Source of the DNA: Candidatus Parcubacteria bacterium
Lineage (GTDB): Bacteria > Patescibacteriota > Minisyncoccia > 2-02-FULL-40-12 > GWA2-44-9
Assembly: GCA_019662005.1 (NCBI GenBank)
Contig: JAIFWG010000006.1
Span: 1-15,923, forward strand
Direction of reading: 5' to 3'
Length of the DNA: 15,923 nucleotides
Position 1 is the first letter of the stretch, and the number at the start of each line of letters is the position of its first letter. Shown piece after piece: positions 5,083-12,724 of this stretch. Below the pieces are notes generated by a model, which saw only the letters and a list, made by a program, of their open reading frames with translations, ran no database searches and was not told the DNA's origin. Made by a program: the position numbers and the translations under genes.

Positions 5083-5992
5083 ATTCCAAAGTAGACTTTA
5101 GAAAATCTGGATGGCCGTTTACAAAGTCTGAAACGCTAGTTTCATTTTTTCCTTCAAGTTGAATAGTTTTTAAAGCCAAGTCGTAAGTGCTTGTACCAAC
5201 CACAATCTCGCCTTCATGTTTTTGAATAAGGCCGGGCCTTCCTAAAGAATTTGTGCCTGGCTTTGCAGATATAATATTTAAAATTTGGCCTTTCCAAGTT
5301 GTCCAGGTTCCGGGTTCAGGATTGAGTGCTCGGATTTGATTATAAATTTGCTCGCCAGTTTTATTCCAATTAATACGAGCGTCTTCGCGGGTAAATATTT
5401 TAGTAAATGTAGCTTGGTTGTGGTCTTGTTCTTGCGGTTCAGGCGGGGTTGCAATTGACTGAACAAGCAGGCGAGCGCCAACTAATGCTAAGCGATCATG
5501 AAGTTCGGTATATGTTTCGTTTTGCTCTATGGAGACTTCTTCTTGCATTATGATAGGGCCGTGATCCATTTCTGCATCAACTTCCATAATGGTAACACCA
5601 GTTTTAGATTCACCTTCTAGAATTGCTGATTGAACAGGAGTAGCGCCTCGATATTTAGGTAATAGGGAAGGGTGAATATTCAAAAATCCTTGAGGGGGCA
5701 ATTCAAGATATCGCTGAGGAATAATTTTTCCATAAGCGGCTACAACTGCAAGATCTGGGTTAAGGAATTTGAATTGTTCGAAGGCAGAATCCTCTTTGAG
5801 TGAGGCAGGTTGGAGAACTGGAATGCCTAGTTCGAGCGCCGCCACTGAAAGTGGTGGCGGAGTAAGGATCTTTTTTCTGCCGACTGGCTGATCGGGGACA
5901 GTGATAATGGCCAATAATTCATGGCCATTAGTTAATAGCTCTTTTAAAGCTGGAATAGCAAATTCTGATGTACCCCAAAATACAATTCGCAT
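5081..5992 (-). CDS. fmt: Methionyl-tRNA formyltransferase
   Basis: Formylates Met-tRNAfMet with 10-formyl-tetrahydrofolate before translation initiation. The 303-aa length is normal. The N-terminal formyltransferase domain (1-180) begins MRIVFWGTSEFAIPALKEL and includes the PVGR/PPPLSVAA region (36-52). The catalytic triad is visible as N105 and H107 in NIHPSLLPKYRG and D143 in DAEMDHGPI. The C-terminal OB-type domain spans about 205-303 (ARINWNKTGEQIYNQIRALNPEPG). The start codon overlaps the stop of the upstream 87-aa gene by one base (TAATG), pointing to translational coupling within a def-ORF-fmt operon. No Shine-Dalgarno is seen. Confidence 0.96.
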   Translation of the reverse strand: MRIVFWGTSEFAIPALKELLTNGHELLAIITVPDQPVGRKKILTPPPLSVAALELGIPVLQPASLKEDSAFEQFKFLNPDLAVVAAYGKIIPQRYLELPPQGFLNIHPSLLPKYRGATPVQSAILEGESKTGVTIMEVDAEMDHGPIIMQEEVSIEQNETYTELHDRLALVGARLLVQSIATPPEPQEQDHNQATFTKIFTREDARINWNKTGEQIYNQIRALNPEPGTWTTWKGQILNIISAKPGTNSLGRPGLIQKHEGEIVVGTSTYDLALKTIQLEGKNETSVSDFVNGHPDFLKSTLE

Positions 5993-6255
5993 TATTGTTC
6001 TTTATTCTTGAGTTGCTCTCGAAATTTTTTTAATTCGTCTGGAGCCTCTCCGTAAGTGACTTGGCTTCGCTCTTGGTGTTCTTCGGTTTTTGGAATTTCA
6101 ACCGGAGGTATCGGGCTAAGCTTAACTTCAGATGTGGGAACCTCTTTTAACACTCCATTTTCCCATTTAAAATCCCCGCGCTTGCTCGGATCCAGCATTT
6201 CAGGAGGAGCTTTGGGTTCTGCTGGTTTTGATTGTTCGATATTTTCGAATGACAT
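5992..6255 (-). CDS. Small charged, proline-rich hypothetical protein between def and fmt
   Basis: An 87-aa protein with no recognised family. It is rich in Pro, Glu, Lys and Ser (KPAEPKAPPEMLDPSKRGDF, then SPIPPVEIPKTEE) and probably intrinsically disordered, with a short amphipathic helix at the C-terminus (APDELKKFREQLKNKEQ). No signal peptide or membrane segment. The ATG lies 12 bases after the def stop and its stop overlaps the fmt start by one base, so it is an integral middle gene of the operon. It might bind the ribosome or the neighbouring enzymes, but that is only a guess from position. The tight packing makes a real gene likely despite low complexity. Confidence 0.7.
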   Translation of the reverse strand: MSFENIEQSKPAEPKAPPEMLDPSKRGDFKWENGVLKEVPTSEVKLSPIPPVEIPKTEEHQERSQVTYGEAPDELKKFREQLKNKEQ

Positions 6256-6267
6256 ATGTTTTTAACT

Positions 6268-6726
6268 TTATTTTAATTGTTTATCTTTAATTACTATACC
6301 ACAAAGATGATCAGTTTCATGCTGCAAAACTCTCGCCAAAAAACCTTTGGCTTTGATCTTTATTTTTTTGCCATTTTCATCGAGAGCTTTTAATTTTACC
6401 TTTTTTGATCTTTTGATTTCTGTGTAGAAGCCGGGGATTGAGAGACAACCTTCTTCCATAAAGTCTTCGTCTTTTGAATATTCTGTTATTTCGGGATTTA
6501 TATATGCATCTGGTACTTGGTGCTCGTCTGCGAGTTTTTTATCAATTACAAAAATTGCAAGGTCTTTGCCTATTTGATTGGCAGCAAGTCCAACACCCGC
6601 ATTATCTTTCATGGCTGTGCGCATTTCTTCTATTAGTTCCAAAAACTCCCCATTTTTAACAGCTTCTTCTGGGGCTTGCGCTACCTTGCTGGCCAATATT
6701 TTGTCGGGTATCTTTGTAATTTCCAC
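6268..6726 (-). CDS. def: Peptide deformylase
   Basis: Removes the formyl group from nascent N-terminal methionine. All three motifs are intact: GVGLAANQIG (44-53), EGCLS (92-96, metal ligand C94) and HETDH (136-140, H136, E137, H140). The frame is open to an ATG at 6789, but the extra 21 residues do not resemble deformylase N-termini and would run into the divergent kinase gene and its promoter. The GTG at 6726 gives MEITKIPDKILASKVAQ, which fits the family start. A good promoter (TCGACA, 17 nt, TATACT) places the start of transcription exactly on that GTG. The resulting 152-aa protein is of near-normal length. First gene of the def, 87-aa, fmt operon. Confidence 0.95.
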   Translation of the reverse strand: MEITKIPDKILASKVAQAPEEAVKNGEFLELIEEMRTAMKDNAGVGLAANQIGKDLAIFVIDKKLADEHQVPDAYINPEITEYSKDEDFMEEGCLSIPGFYTEIKRSKKVKLKALDENGKKIKIKAKGFLARVLQHETDHLCGIVIKDKQLK

Positions 6727-6732
6727 GCTAAA

Positions 6733-6761
6733 AGTATATTGAAAATCGTATGTTTTGTCGA
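6733..6761 (-). promoter_or_regulatory. Promoter of def operon, leaderless on a GTG
   Basis: On the minus strand TCGACA (6761-6756), a 17-nt spacer and TATACT (6738-6733). The six bases TTTAGC separate the -10 from the GTG at 6726, so +1 falls on the start codon. It overlaps the divergent kinase promoter region. Confidence 0.75.
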
Positions 6762-6766
6762 GAGTA

Positions 6767-6775
6767 TGGTAATAT
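6767..6775 (+). promoter_or_regulatory. Extended -10 promoter of the P-loop kinase gene
   Basis: TGG followed by TAATAT (6770-6775), ending 7 nt before the ATG at 6783, so the message is probably leaderless. No clear -35 at the right distance. Only 56 bases separate the two divergent start codons (6726 and 6783), so the two promoters probably interfere with each other. Confidence 0.5.
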
Positions 6776-6782
6776 TGGGCGT

Positions 6783-7289
6783 ATGCCAATCCTCTATATA
6801 ATGGTTGGGGTAGGATTTTCTGGTAAATCTACCCTGGCTAAAAATATATCTGAATATCTAAAGATTCCTCTTGTGAGCCAGGATGCTTTGTTTTTTGAAA
6901 AAGAGAAGGAGCTTAATCTTGATCTAGATGATGAAAAGCAGTGGGAGATGCTTCTTAATATGTGTAAGCAAAGAATAGTTAAGCTTTTAAGAGAGGGTAA
7001 ATCTGTCGTGTATGACAATGTGAATCTAAGGCGTGACCATCGGGATGAGCTGAGAGAAATCGCCCAAGAAGCATCAGCTCAGACAGTTGTTATCTACCTC
7101 GATACGCCAGAGGAGACTCTCAATCAAAGACAAGACAATAATAAAGTAACAAAAGAGCGCCACGATGTTAAACAAGAATATTTAGATGATGCTAAAGCAC
7201 AACTCGAAATTCCTACAGCGGATGAAAATCCGTATCACTTTACTCCAGAGACAGATTTAAATACATTTCTTCAGCAACTCCCTGTATAG
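6783..7289 (+). CDS. P-loop kinase of the AAA_33 / predicted kinase type
   Basis: A 168-aa small-molecule or nucleic-acid kinase-like ATPase. Walker A is GVGFSGKST (9-17). D34 in the SQDALF segment and the VVYDNVNLRRDHRDEL stretch (75-90, with D78 and N79) resemble the AAA_33 family and the polynucleotide kinase/zeta-toxin fold. A lid-like YLDTPEETLNQR segment lies at 105-116. The substrate cannot be told from sequence. An earlier ATG at 6750 exists, but the start at 6783 is preferred because MPILYIMVGVGFSGKST begins directly with the Walker strand and an extended -10 lies 7 nt upstream. It is the only plus-strand gene between priA and def. Followed by its own terminator. Confidence 0.85.
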   Translation: MPILYIMVGVGFSGKSTLAKNISEYLKIPLVSQDALFFEKEKELNLDLDDEKQWEMLLNMCKQRIVKLLREGKSVVYDNVNLRRDHRDELREIAQEASAQTVVIYLDTPEETLNQRQDNNKVTKERHDVKQEYLDDAKAQLEIPTADENPYHFTPETDLNTFLQQLPV

Positions 7290-7295
7290 AAGTGT

Positions 7296-7332
7296 GACCG
7301 CCTATATGCGAAAGCTATGGCGGTCTTTTTTT
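7296..7332 (+). terminator. Terminator of the kinase gene
   Basis: GACCGCC (7296-7302) pairs with GGCGGTC (7319-7325). An upper stem ATA..GC / GC..TAT with single bulges closes a GAAA tetraloop (7310-7313). Seven T follow (7326-7332), reaching the end of the convergent priA gene. Confidence 0.88.
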
Positions 7333-7333
7333 A

Positions 7334-9238
7334 TTAAATAATCTCTCTTGGGTCAATATCTATATGCCAGCCGGCGGGGATGAACTTAAGGACATCTCGC
7401 GGGTTGGTTAAACTAGGCATCATCTTGAGAATTATTGAGTAAGAATAGACCCCCTTTTCTTTAGACATTAGCGCCAGGGCATTGTCGTGAATTTTAACCA
7501 TGTTTGCCAGCCCTAGCTGTACAAGCACCATCTTTAATTTTTCGACTAATAATCTGCCAGCTTGGGCTACTCGTCTGGGTTGGCTATGGGTATATGTAAG
7601 CTTTGCCAGGGTAGAAAAAGGGGGATAACCCAAGAGAGAGCGTACCTGCAGTTCTTCATCGTAGAATTCTTCATAATTCCCGGTTTTGCAATGAAAAGGC
7701 TGTTTGATATCGAATGTTTGTAAAGATATGGAGGCAGGATTAAAATCAAGAAGTTTTTCCATCTGATACCAAAGACGTTCTTGACTTTGATAGTCTGGAC
7801 TGTAAGTAAGCGCATCAAAAGAGGGAATGGCAATGTGTCCAAAATCAATCCGATATCGGTAGCTGAATATTTTTTGAGTGGCGATGAGGATTGATTTTGG
7901 ATTTTTGATTAACTCCTGGATTACATCTTCTTCTTCGGTTTCATTTTGTGTCACATCGCTGTCTAAAATTAAAACTGGCACTTGAGGAATTTCTTGGTAC
8001 ATAGTCATAATGCGCTGGAGTTCTTCAAATAGTTTTTGACTGCCCGGAGTACCGCTAGCTCTAAGATTGTAGCTTTTGCAATTTAAACATGATTTAGGCG
8101 GAATTTGGGTAGCATTACAGCGGTGGCACATTAAAATCAAATCTACTGCTTTGTGAATGTGCATCGGAGTATTGCATTGAGGGCACTGAACCGTAACTCC
8201 GCAGTTATCGCAGAGCAATACTCCGGAAAATCCTCTTCGGGCAGAAAAAATCAGAACCCGCTTGTTATTATTGAGGGTTTGAGAAATTCTCTGTCGTGCT
8301 GGTTGAGATATCATTCCATAGCCTCGCCTCGCCTCGCTAGCAAGGTCGATGACTTCTATTTGCGGCCGAGAATGAGCAATTTGAGAGATGCTCAGAGTTT
8401 TATTTTTTTCTTCGAGGGTGTGTTGGGCACTTTGGAAGGGCGAAGTATATACGATTTGGGCGCCATATAGAGAGGCAACATATTGGGCCAGGGCTGGAGC
8501 GGAATATTTAGGAGCAGAATCCGATTTATAAAATTCGTGGAGCGCGTCATCTACTACAATGAGCCGCAGGTCTGCAAAAGGTAAAAACAATGCCTGACGC
8601 GTGCCGACAATTATTGATAATGATTGATCAGAAACACCCTGCCAAATTCTGTAGTAATCCTTGTTTGATATTCCAGAATTAACCAGCGCAGTTGGGGCGT
8701 GAGAGGAAAGAGAAGTATAAAAATGATCCGTGGTGGCAAGCTCTGGAGTGAGGACAAGAATTTGGCCCTTCTGATACAAACCTTCTTTTAGATATTCCTG
8801 GAGAGTCGGGATAATATTATTGGTCCTGGCAACGATCAGTCGCGGTCTGACGCTAGTTTGTCTTTCCACAAGAGCAGTGGGGACTACCGGGTACTTCTTT
8901 TTTAAAAAGAATGGCGGCAAAACCGTGTTTAGAGTTATTCCTAAAGGCGAGTAATAGCGCTTAGCTATCCATAATGCAATCTTGAATTGAAATTCAGACA
9001 CGGCAGGTGTGGCCGAAATAACCTTGTTAATTTTTTTCATTTGGAACAAGGATTTTTTGACGAATGCTTTTTCGTGTTCAAGTGAGGTGGAGCTGACTAC
9101 GACGGCAGAGACGGTTCGGTTGTTGAGGTTGATCTCAACAACCGAACCCTTGAGTAATTCTGAATCAAAATAATAACTCAAAATTTGAGGTATGTTTTGG
9201 GGTAAGGTAGTTAGAGGTATTACTTCGACAATATGCAT
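7334..9238 (-). CDS. priA: PriA-like replication restart protein with degraded helicase motifs
   Basis: A 634-aa primosomal protein N' homologue, which normally loads the replicative helicase at abandoned forks. The 3'-DNA-binding domain is at about 1-110 and the zinc-binding region at 343-387 has all eight cysteines (C343, C346, C352, C355, C371, C374, C384, C387). The C-terminal domain is normal (ELQVRSLLGYPPFSTLA at 529-545, HIDIDP at 625-630). The helicase core is present in outline (LVLTPELATT 161-170, IIVGTRQALFLPF 209-221) but the catalytic motifs are lost: no GxxGSGKT where Walker A should be (about 134-150), DEEH replaced by DDALH (230-234), GSATP replaced by YTSPF (264-268), and the QxxGRxGR motif VI replaced after Q492. 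It should not hydrolyse ATP. Actinobacterial PriA proteins are likewise known to lack helicase motifs. Start ATG at 9238; promoter upstream at 9285-9312. Confidence 0.92.
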   Translation of the reverse strand: MHIVEVIPLTTLPQNIPQILSYYFDSELLKGSVVEINLNNRTVSAVVVSSTSLEHEKAFVKKSLFQMKKINKVISATPAVSEFQFKIALWIAKRYYSPLGITLNTVLPPFFLKKKYPVVPTALVERQTSVRPRLIVARTNNIIPTLQEYLKEGLYQKGQILVLTPELATTDHFYTSLSSHAPTALVNSGISNKDYYRIWQGVSDQSLSIIVGTRQALFLPFADLRLIVVDDALHEFYKSDSAPKYSAPALAQYVASLYGAQIVYTSPFQSAQHTLEEKNKTLSISQIAHSRPQIEVIDLASEARRGYGMISQPARQRISQTLNNNKRVLIFSARRGFSGVLLCDNCGVTVQCPQCNTPMHIHKAVDLILMCHRCNATQIPPKSCLNCKSYNLRASGTPGSQKLFEELQRIMTMYQEIPQVPVLILDSDVTQNETEEEDVIQELIKNPKSILIATQKIFSYRYRIDFGHIAIPSFDALTYSPDYQSQERLWYQMEKLLDFNPASISLQTFDIKQPFHCKTGNYEEFYDEELQVRSLLGYPPFSTLAKLTYTHSQPRRVAQAGRLLVEKLKMVLVQLGLANMVKIHDNALALMSKEKGVYSYSIILKMMPSLTNPRDVLKFIPAGWHIDIDPREII

Positions 9239-9284
9239 ATAACTTGCTGGCCGCTCTATTTAATATTGATGTAGCCTGGTTTTT

Positions 9285-9312
9285 ATTGTAACCTAAGTCA
9301 ATTCTTTGACAA
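9285..9312 (-). promoter_or_regulatory. Promoter of priA
   Basis: On the minus strand TTGTCA (9312-9307), a 16-nt spacer and TACAAT (9290-9285). Predicted start of transcription about 9278, leader about 40 nt. The -35 is part of a small dyad, GTCAA (9297-9301) / TTGAC (9306-9310), which also overlaps the start of the divergent metallopeptidase gene. Confidence 0.6.
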
Positions 9313-10094
9313 TGAGGATTGGGGGCCGCTTTGTTTGTAGTAATCGATTCTTAAATCTGATTAAATGCATCTTGGCAGTACTTTCTTACAGTCTTTTTAA
9401 AAAGGCAGAAGATTCTATTCATTTGGTTAATATTCATGGTCTATTTTCCATCTTTGCCCGTGATTCTGTTATTGTTCGAGTCTCTCTGAATCAGATGGCT
9501 TTAAATGAATATTTGAAGGATATTTCACTTAAACCAATCCCAATCAAGATTGGAGACTTGTGGACGCTAAAAGTTCCCCGCTTAGTTTCCAAAGACCAGA
9601 AGATTTATGTGGCTGGAATTCACTACCAAAATCCCGAAGAGATAATCTTGTCTCCGCTTAACATTTGGATACGGACTAATAAGTCTGAAACAAGGTCTCA
9701 AGATTTCTTTCGCAATATTTGCTGGGTTCTAGCTCATGAGTTGAGACATCATCATCAAAGCGAAAAGAAACTTTTCTGTTATCGATGGTACCATACTTCT
9801 ATTCGGGCCCGGGTTTTGCAAAAAATAATGTGGAAGGGTTTAAAATTTTGGTTAAAGTGGGGGAGCTCGTTTGCTTTATTATTTTGCTTGTTCTTACCTT
9901 CTTGGAAATATCACATCTTTAGCTTTTGGATAAGCGCTCTAGCTTCTTTGGCGGCTCTGTATTTTTGGCCTCTTGCGGCAGCAATAGTTTGCGAATATCA
10001 AGCTGACCAGTTCGCTTTTAAAGAGTCGGATAATCCACTCCTAAAAAAATGTATAAATGTTAGCTACCACAGAAGTCACTATACACCTCGCTAA
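9312..10094 (+). CDS. Integral membrane M48-like metallopeptidase
   Basis: A 260-aa membrane protein with a zinc peptidase motif AHELRHHHQ: H142, E143 and H146. After two hydrophobic segments (about 187-198 and 203-224) comes CEYQADQFAFK (227-237), whose E228 is the likely third zinc ligand and whose ADxxA resembles the ExxAD of M48 (HtpX/Ste24) peptidases. A further weak hydrophobic stretch is at 17-28. The frame also opens at TTG 9306, six bases earlier; ATG 9312 is preferred but both are possible. The C-terminus ends soon after the ligand (SYHRSHYTPR), shorter than typical M48 enzymes, and the terminator stem includes its last codons. A role in membrane protein quality control would fit the family, but the substrate is unknown. 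It diverges from priA with a 73-base gap. Confidence 0.72.
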   Translation: MRIGGRFVCSNRFLNLIKCILAVLSYSLFKKAEDSIHLVNIHGLFSIFARDSVIVRVSLNQMALNEYLKDISLKPIPIKIGDLWTLKVPRLVSKDQKIYVAGIHYQNPEEIILSPLNIWIRTNKSETRSQDFFRNICWVLAHELRHHHQSEKKLFCYRWYHTSIRARVLQKIMWKGLKFWLKWGSSFALLFCLFLPSWKYHIFSFWISALASLAALYFWPLAAAIVCEYQADQFAFKESDNPLLKKCINVSYHRSHYTPR

Positions 10095-10110
10095 GCGGGG
10101 TTTATTTTTT
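10085..10110 (+). terminator. Terminator of the membrane metallopeptidase gene
   Basis: ACCTCGC (10085-10091) pairs with GCGGGGT (10095-10101), with one G-T pair. The 3-nt loop is the TAA stop codon itself, and a T-rich tract follows (10101-10110). Confidence 0.72.
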
Positions 10111-10123
10111 TATGGATTTAGGC

Positions 10124-10129
10124 TAAAGT
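10124..10129 (+). promoter_or_regulatory. Possible -10 of the gltX operon
   Basis: TAAAGT ends 6 nt before the gltX ATG, the same spacing as the stronger leaderless promoters in this window. It matches the consensus at four of six positions and lacks a good -35, so it is weak evidence by itself. Confidence 0.3.
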
Positions 10130-10135
10130 TAAGAT

Positions 10136-11482
10136 ATGTCTGTACGAGTACGAGTCGCACCGTCTCCGACAGGTTTTTTGCATGTCGGCACGGCACAATC
10201 AGCTTTATACAATTGGTTATTTGCTCGCCATCAAGGAGGTAAGTTTTTTGTACGATTTGAGGACACCGACAAAGAGAGATCAAAAAAAGAGTTTGAAGAA
10301 GAAATGACCCAGACCTTAAAGTGGTTGAAATTGGATTGGGACGAAGAAATTACGGTTGTAAGCAATAACTTGCCTCGGCACCAAGAGATGCTATCTAAAC
10401 TTTTATCAGAAGACAAAGCTTTTTACTGTCATCATACAAAGGAAGAATTAGAAGCTGAAAGAAAAGAGCAAGAAGAAAAAAAGCTTCCACCTCGTCACGT
10501 TTGTGGTTTTAAAAACAATGAACGTGGTAAAGAAGCAGGAGGAATCGTGCGCCTAAAGGTTGATGAAACCTCTGATCGAATAATCGCTTTCGATGATGCA
10601 ATCCGGGGGAAGGTTGAATTTAAACAGTCGTTGCTAGGCGATTTTGCAATCGGCCGAGCAGCTGATGATCCACTTTATCACTTTGCAGTAGTGGTAGACG
10701 ATGTGGATATGAAAATTACTCACATTCTTCGAGGAGAAGACCATATTTCAAATACTCCAAAACATATTTTAATTTACGAAGCGCTTGGTTTTTCACTGCC
10801 AGTCTTTGCACACTTGCCTCTACTTCTTGGCATTGATCGTTCTAAGCTTTCAAAACGTCATGGGGATACTGCCGTGGCCAACTACATGAATGATTATCTC
10901 CCCGAGGCCATTGTTAATTTTCTTGGCTGTTTAGGTTATACATTTTCAAAAGAGATTATTTCAAAGGAAGAGATGGTCCAGGAGTTTGAGTTGGCTAAAG
11001 TCCACAAATCTGGTGCAATTTTCGATGTTCAAAAGTTAAATTGGATCAATAGCCAATGGATTAAAAAATTAAGCCCGCAGGAATTTAAACAAAAAGCTGG
11101 TTTGCCACAGATTCCAGATATTGTTGTGCCCTTAATTACTGAACGACTAGAAAAGTTTAGCGATGCAAAAGAATTTTCGTATTTATGGCAACAGCCAGAG
11201 TACGATCCTTCTCTATTAAAATGGAAAAAGGGCGAACTGTCTGATGCAAAATCTGCGTTAGAGAAGGTTTTGGAATCTTTTAAAGATATATCTTGGGATA
11301 AAGAAACACTTAAAGCAAAATTAGACGAAATCGCCGGCGGAGATAGGGGAATGGTTTATTGGCCATTGCGTGCAGCGCTGTCTGGAAAAGAAAAATCACC
11401 AGATCCGGTTGAATTATCACTTGTCTTGGGCAAAGAAGAAGTTATTAAACGTATCGATATAGCTGTTAAAAAACTTTCATGA
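10136..11482 (+). CDS. gltX: Glutamyl-tRNA synthetase
   Basis: A 448-aa class I aminoacyl-tRNA synthetase that charges tRNA with glutamate. The Rossmann-fold core starts VRVAPSPTGFLHVGTAQ, where HVGT (16-19) is the HIGH motif. The KMSKS loop is SKLSKRHG (236-243). FVRFEDTDKERS (38-49) and ILRGEDHISNTPKH (197-210) are typical. The anticodon-binding C-terminal helical domain ends in YWPLRAALSGKEKSPDP. Whether it also charges tRNA-Gln cannot be decided here; no amidotransferase genes are in the window. First gene of an operon: its TGA overlaps the ATG of the M23 gene (ATGA). No Shine-Dalgarno. The TGA stop shows that this organism reads UGA as stop. Confidence 0.96.
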   Translation: MSVRVRVAPSPTGFLHVGTAQSALYNWLFARHQGGKFFVRFEDTDKERSKKEFEEEMTQTLKWLKLDWDEEITVVSNNLPRHQEMLSKLLSEDKAFYCHHTKEELEAERKEQEEKKLPPRHVCGFKNNERGKEAGGIVRLKVDETSDRIIAFDDAIRGKVEFKQSLLGDFAIGRAADDPLYHFAVVVDDVDMKITHILRGEDHISNTPKHILIYEALGFSLPVFAHLPLLLGIDRSKLSKRHGDTAVANYMNDYLPEAIVNFLGCLGYTFSKEIISKEEMVQEFELAKVHKSGAIFDVQKLNWINSQWIKKLSPQEFKQKAGLPQIPDIVVPLITERLEKFSDAKEFSYLWQQPEYDPSLLKWKKGELSDAKSALEKVLESFKDISWDKETLKAKLDEIAGGDRGMVYWPLRAALSGKEKSPDPVELSLVLGKEEVIKRIDIAVKKLS

Positions 11483-12723
11483 TAAGGAGGGGACTTATAA
11501 TTTTAGCGCTAATCATTTTGCCTGTTTTTGCGTCTGCCCAAACAGAGGCAGAGAAGATTGCTGAGCTTAGAGAGCAAATTAAAGTGTTGGAAGAGCAAAA
11601 ACAGCAACTCCAAGGCACGATTGCACAAACTGCCGAGCAAGCCGCTACTCTTAAAGACCAAGTTCAGCATTTAAAAAATCAAATTAATGCCCTGCAGATT
11701 CAGATGCAGCTCACGGGCAAAAAAATAGACCAAACCTCCCTTGAAATTAATGGCGTAGAGGGAAACATCTCTGAAACCCAAAAGAAAATTAATTATCAGA
11801 AAGATTCTATCTCTCAACTTTTGCTTTATTTGCACAAACGAGACAACGAAAATTTGGTTGGCCTCTTGCTGAAGAGTTTAAATTTTTCCGATTACTTTAA
11901 TCAGCAGCAATATGCTCTTACGGTGAATCAAAAACTAGTTGGCCTGGTAAACGAACTTCAAGATAACGAGCAGCAGCTCAATGATCACAAAAATGACCTA
12001 GAATCTAAAAAGAAAAGTTTGGAATCTCTAAAAAGAGAACAAAGCGTCCAAAAAAATTCTCTGGCATCTGTTCAAAGCGACAAGGATAATTTACTGAAAG
12101 CTACCAAGGGTCAAGAAGCTCAATATCAAAAATTATTAGCACAGGTTGAGGATCAAGAGAATCAATTCTTCACACAATTAAGAGAGTTGGAAACTCACGT
12201 TATTCAGGGCGGATTATATATTGTTCACGTCACGGCTGAACCCTTGCCTAAAAAGGGTACTAAGATGTTTGAGTGGCCACAGTCAGTTAAAAGAATTACT
12301 CAAGGATATGGCTGTACTAGTTATGCGCGCTGCGGATCAAAGCGCGGGGCTTATGGCGGCGCTCCTCACAATGGCGTAGATATGGCATCTGGCTTTAGCA
12401 CCCCAATTAAAGCTATCGCTGATGGTAAGATTATTGCTAATGGTAAAAACGATGGCTGGGGAAACTGGGTGGCTATACAACATCCTAATCAATACAATTT
12501 GGTGAGCGTCTATGCTCACATGAGCGCCTTGTCATTTTTGCAAGTTGGAACAGAGATTCATTCAGGGGAAGTTATCGGCTACGAAGGAAATACTGGCAAT
12601 GCCGAAGGTTCTCACTTGCACCTCTCTGTTTATAAAGATTTCTTTACATACATCAACGAAAAGAAAGATCAGCTGTATTTTAATTACTTTGACGGATCGA
12701 TCAATCCATTAGATTATTTATAG
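11479..12723 (+). CDS. Secreted coiled-coil M23 (LytM/EnvC-like) peptidase
   Basis: A 414-aa exported peptidoglycan hydrolase or hydrolase activator. The signal peptide is residues 1-20 (RRGLIILALIILPVFASA). Two long Gln/Lys/Glu-rich coiled coils follow (about 22-112 and 155-240), separated by a segment containing LLLYLHKRDNENLVGLLLKS (114-133), a layout typical of EnvC-like and other M23 proteins of CPR. The C-terminal M23 domain (266-390) has H297 and D301 in HNGVDM, H347 in YAHMS and HLH at 379-381, so all zinc ligands and catalytic histidines appear present and the enzyme should be active. C279 and C285 lie just before the domain. Its ATG overlaps the gltX stop by four bases and its TAG is one base from the NDH-2 start, so the three genes are one operon. 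Likely role: septum or cell-wall remodelling. Confidence 0.92.
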   Translation: MIRRGLIILALIILPVFASAQTEAEKIAELREQIKVLEEQKQQLQGTIAQTAEQAATLKDQVQHLKNQINALQIQMQLTGKKIDQTSLEINGVEGNISETQKKINYQKDSISQLLLYLHKRDNENLVGLLLKSLNFSDYFNQQQYALTVNQKLVGLVNELQDNEQQLNDHKNDLESKKKSLESLKREQSVQKNSLASVQSDKDNLLKATKGQEAQYQKLLAQVEDQENQFFTQLRELETHVIQGGLYIVHVTAEPLPKKGTKMFEWPQSVKRITQGYGCTSYARCGSKRGAYGGAPHNGVDMASGFSTPIKAIADGKIIANGKNDGWGNWVAIQHPNQYNLVSVYAHMSALSFLQVGTEIHSGEVIGYEGNTGNAEGSHLHLSVYKDFFTYINEKKDQLYFNYFDGSINPLDYL

Positions 12724-12724
12724 T

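Noticed and set aside
6750..6782. Longer kinase start at ATG 6750
   Set aside because: It would put the extended -10 inside the coding region and add residues before the normal Walker strand.
6727..6789. Longer def start at ATG 6789
   Set aside because: The added residues do not fit deformylases, the segment carries the divergent promoters, and a -10 is placed exactly for the GTG at 6726.
8153..8470. 105-aa plus-strand frame inside priA
   Set aside because: Antisense shadow of a well-supported gene, with no family resemblance.
9306..9311. TTGACA on the plus strand as a -35 box
   Set aside because: No -10 follows at a sensible distance; the bases are better explained as the start region of the metallopeptidase gene and, on the other strand, the priA -35.
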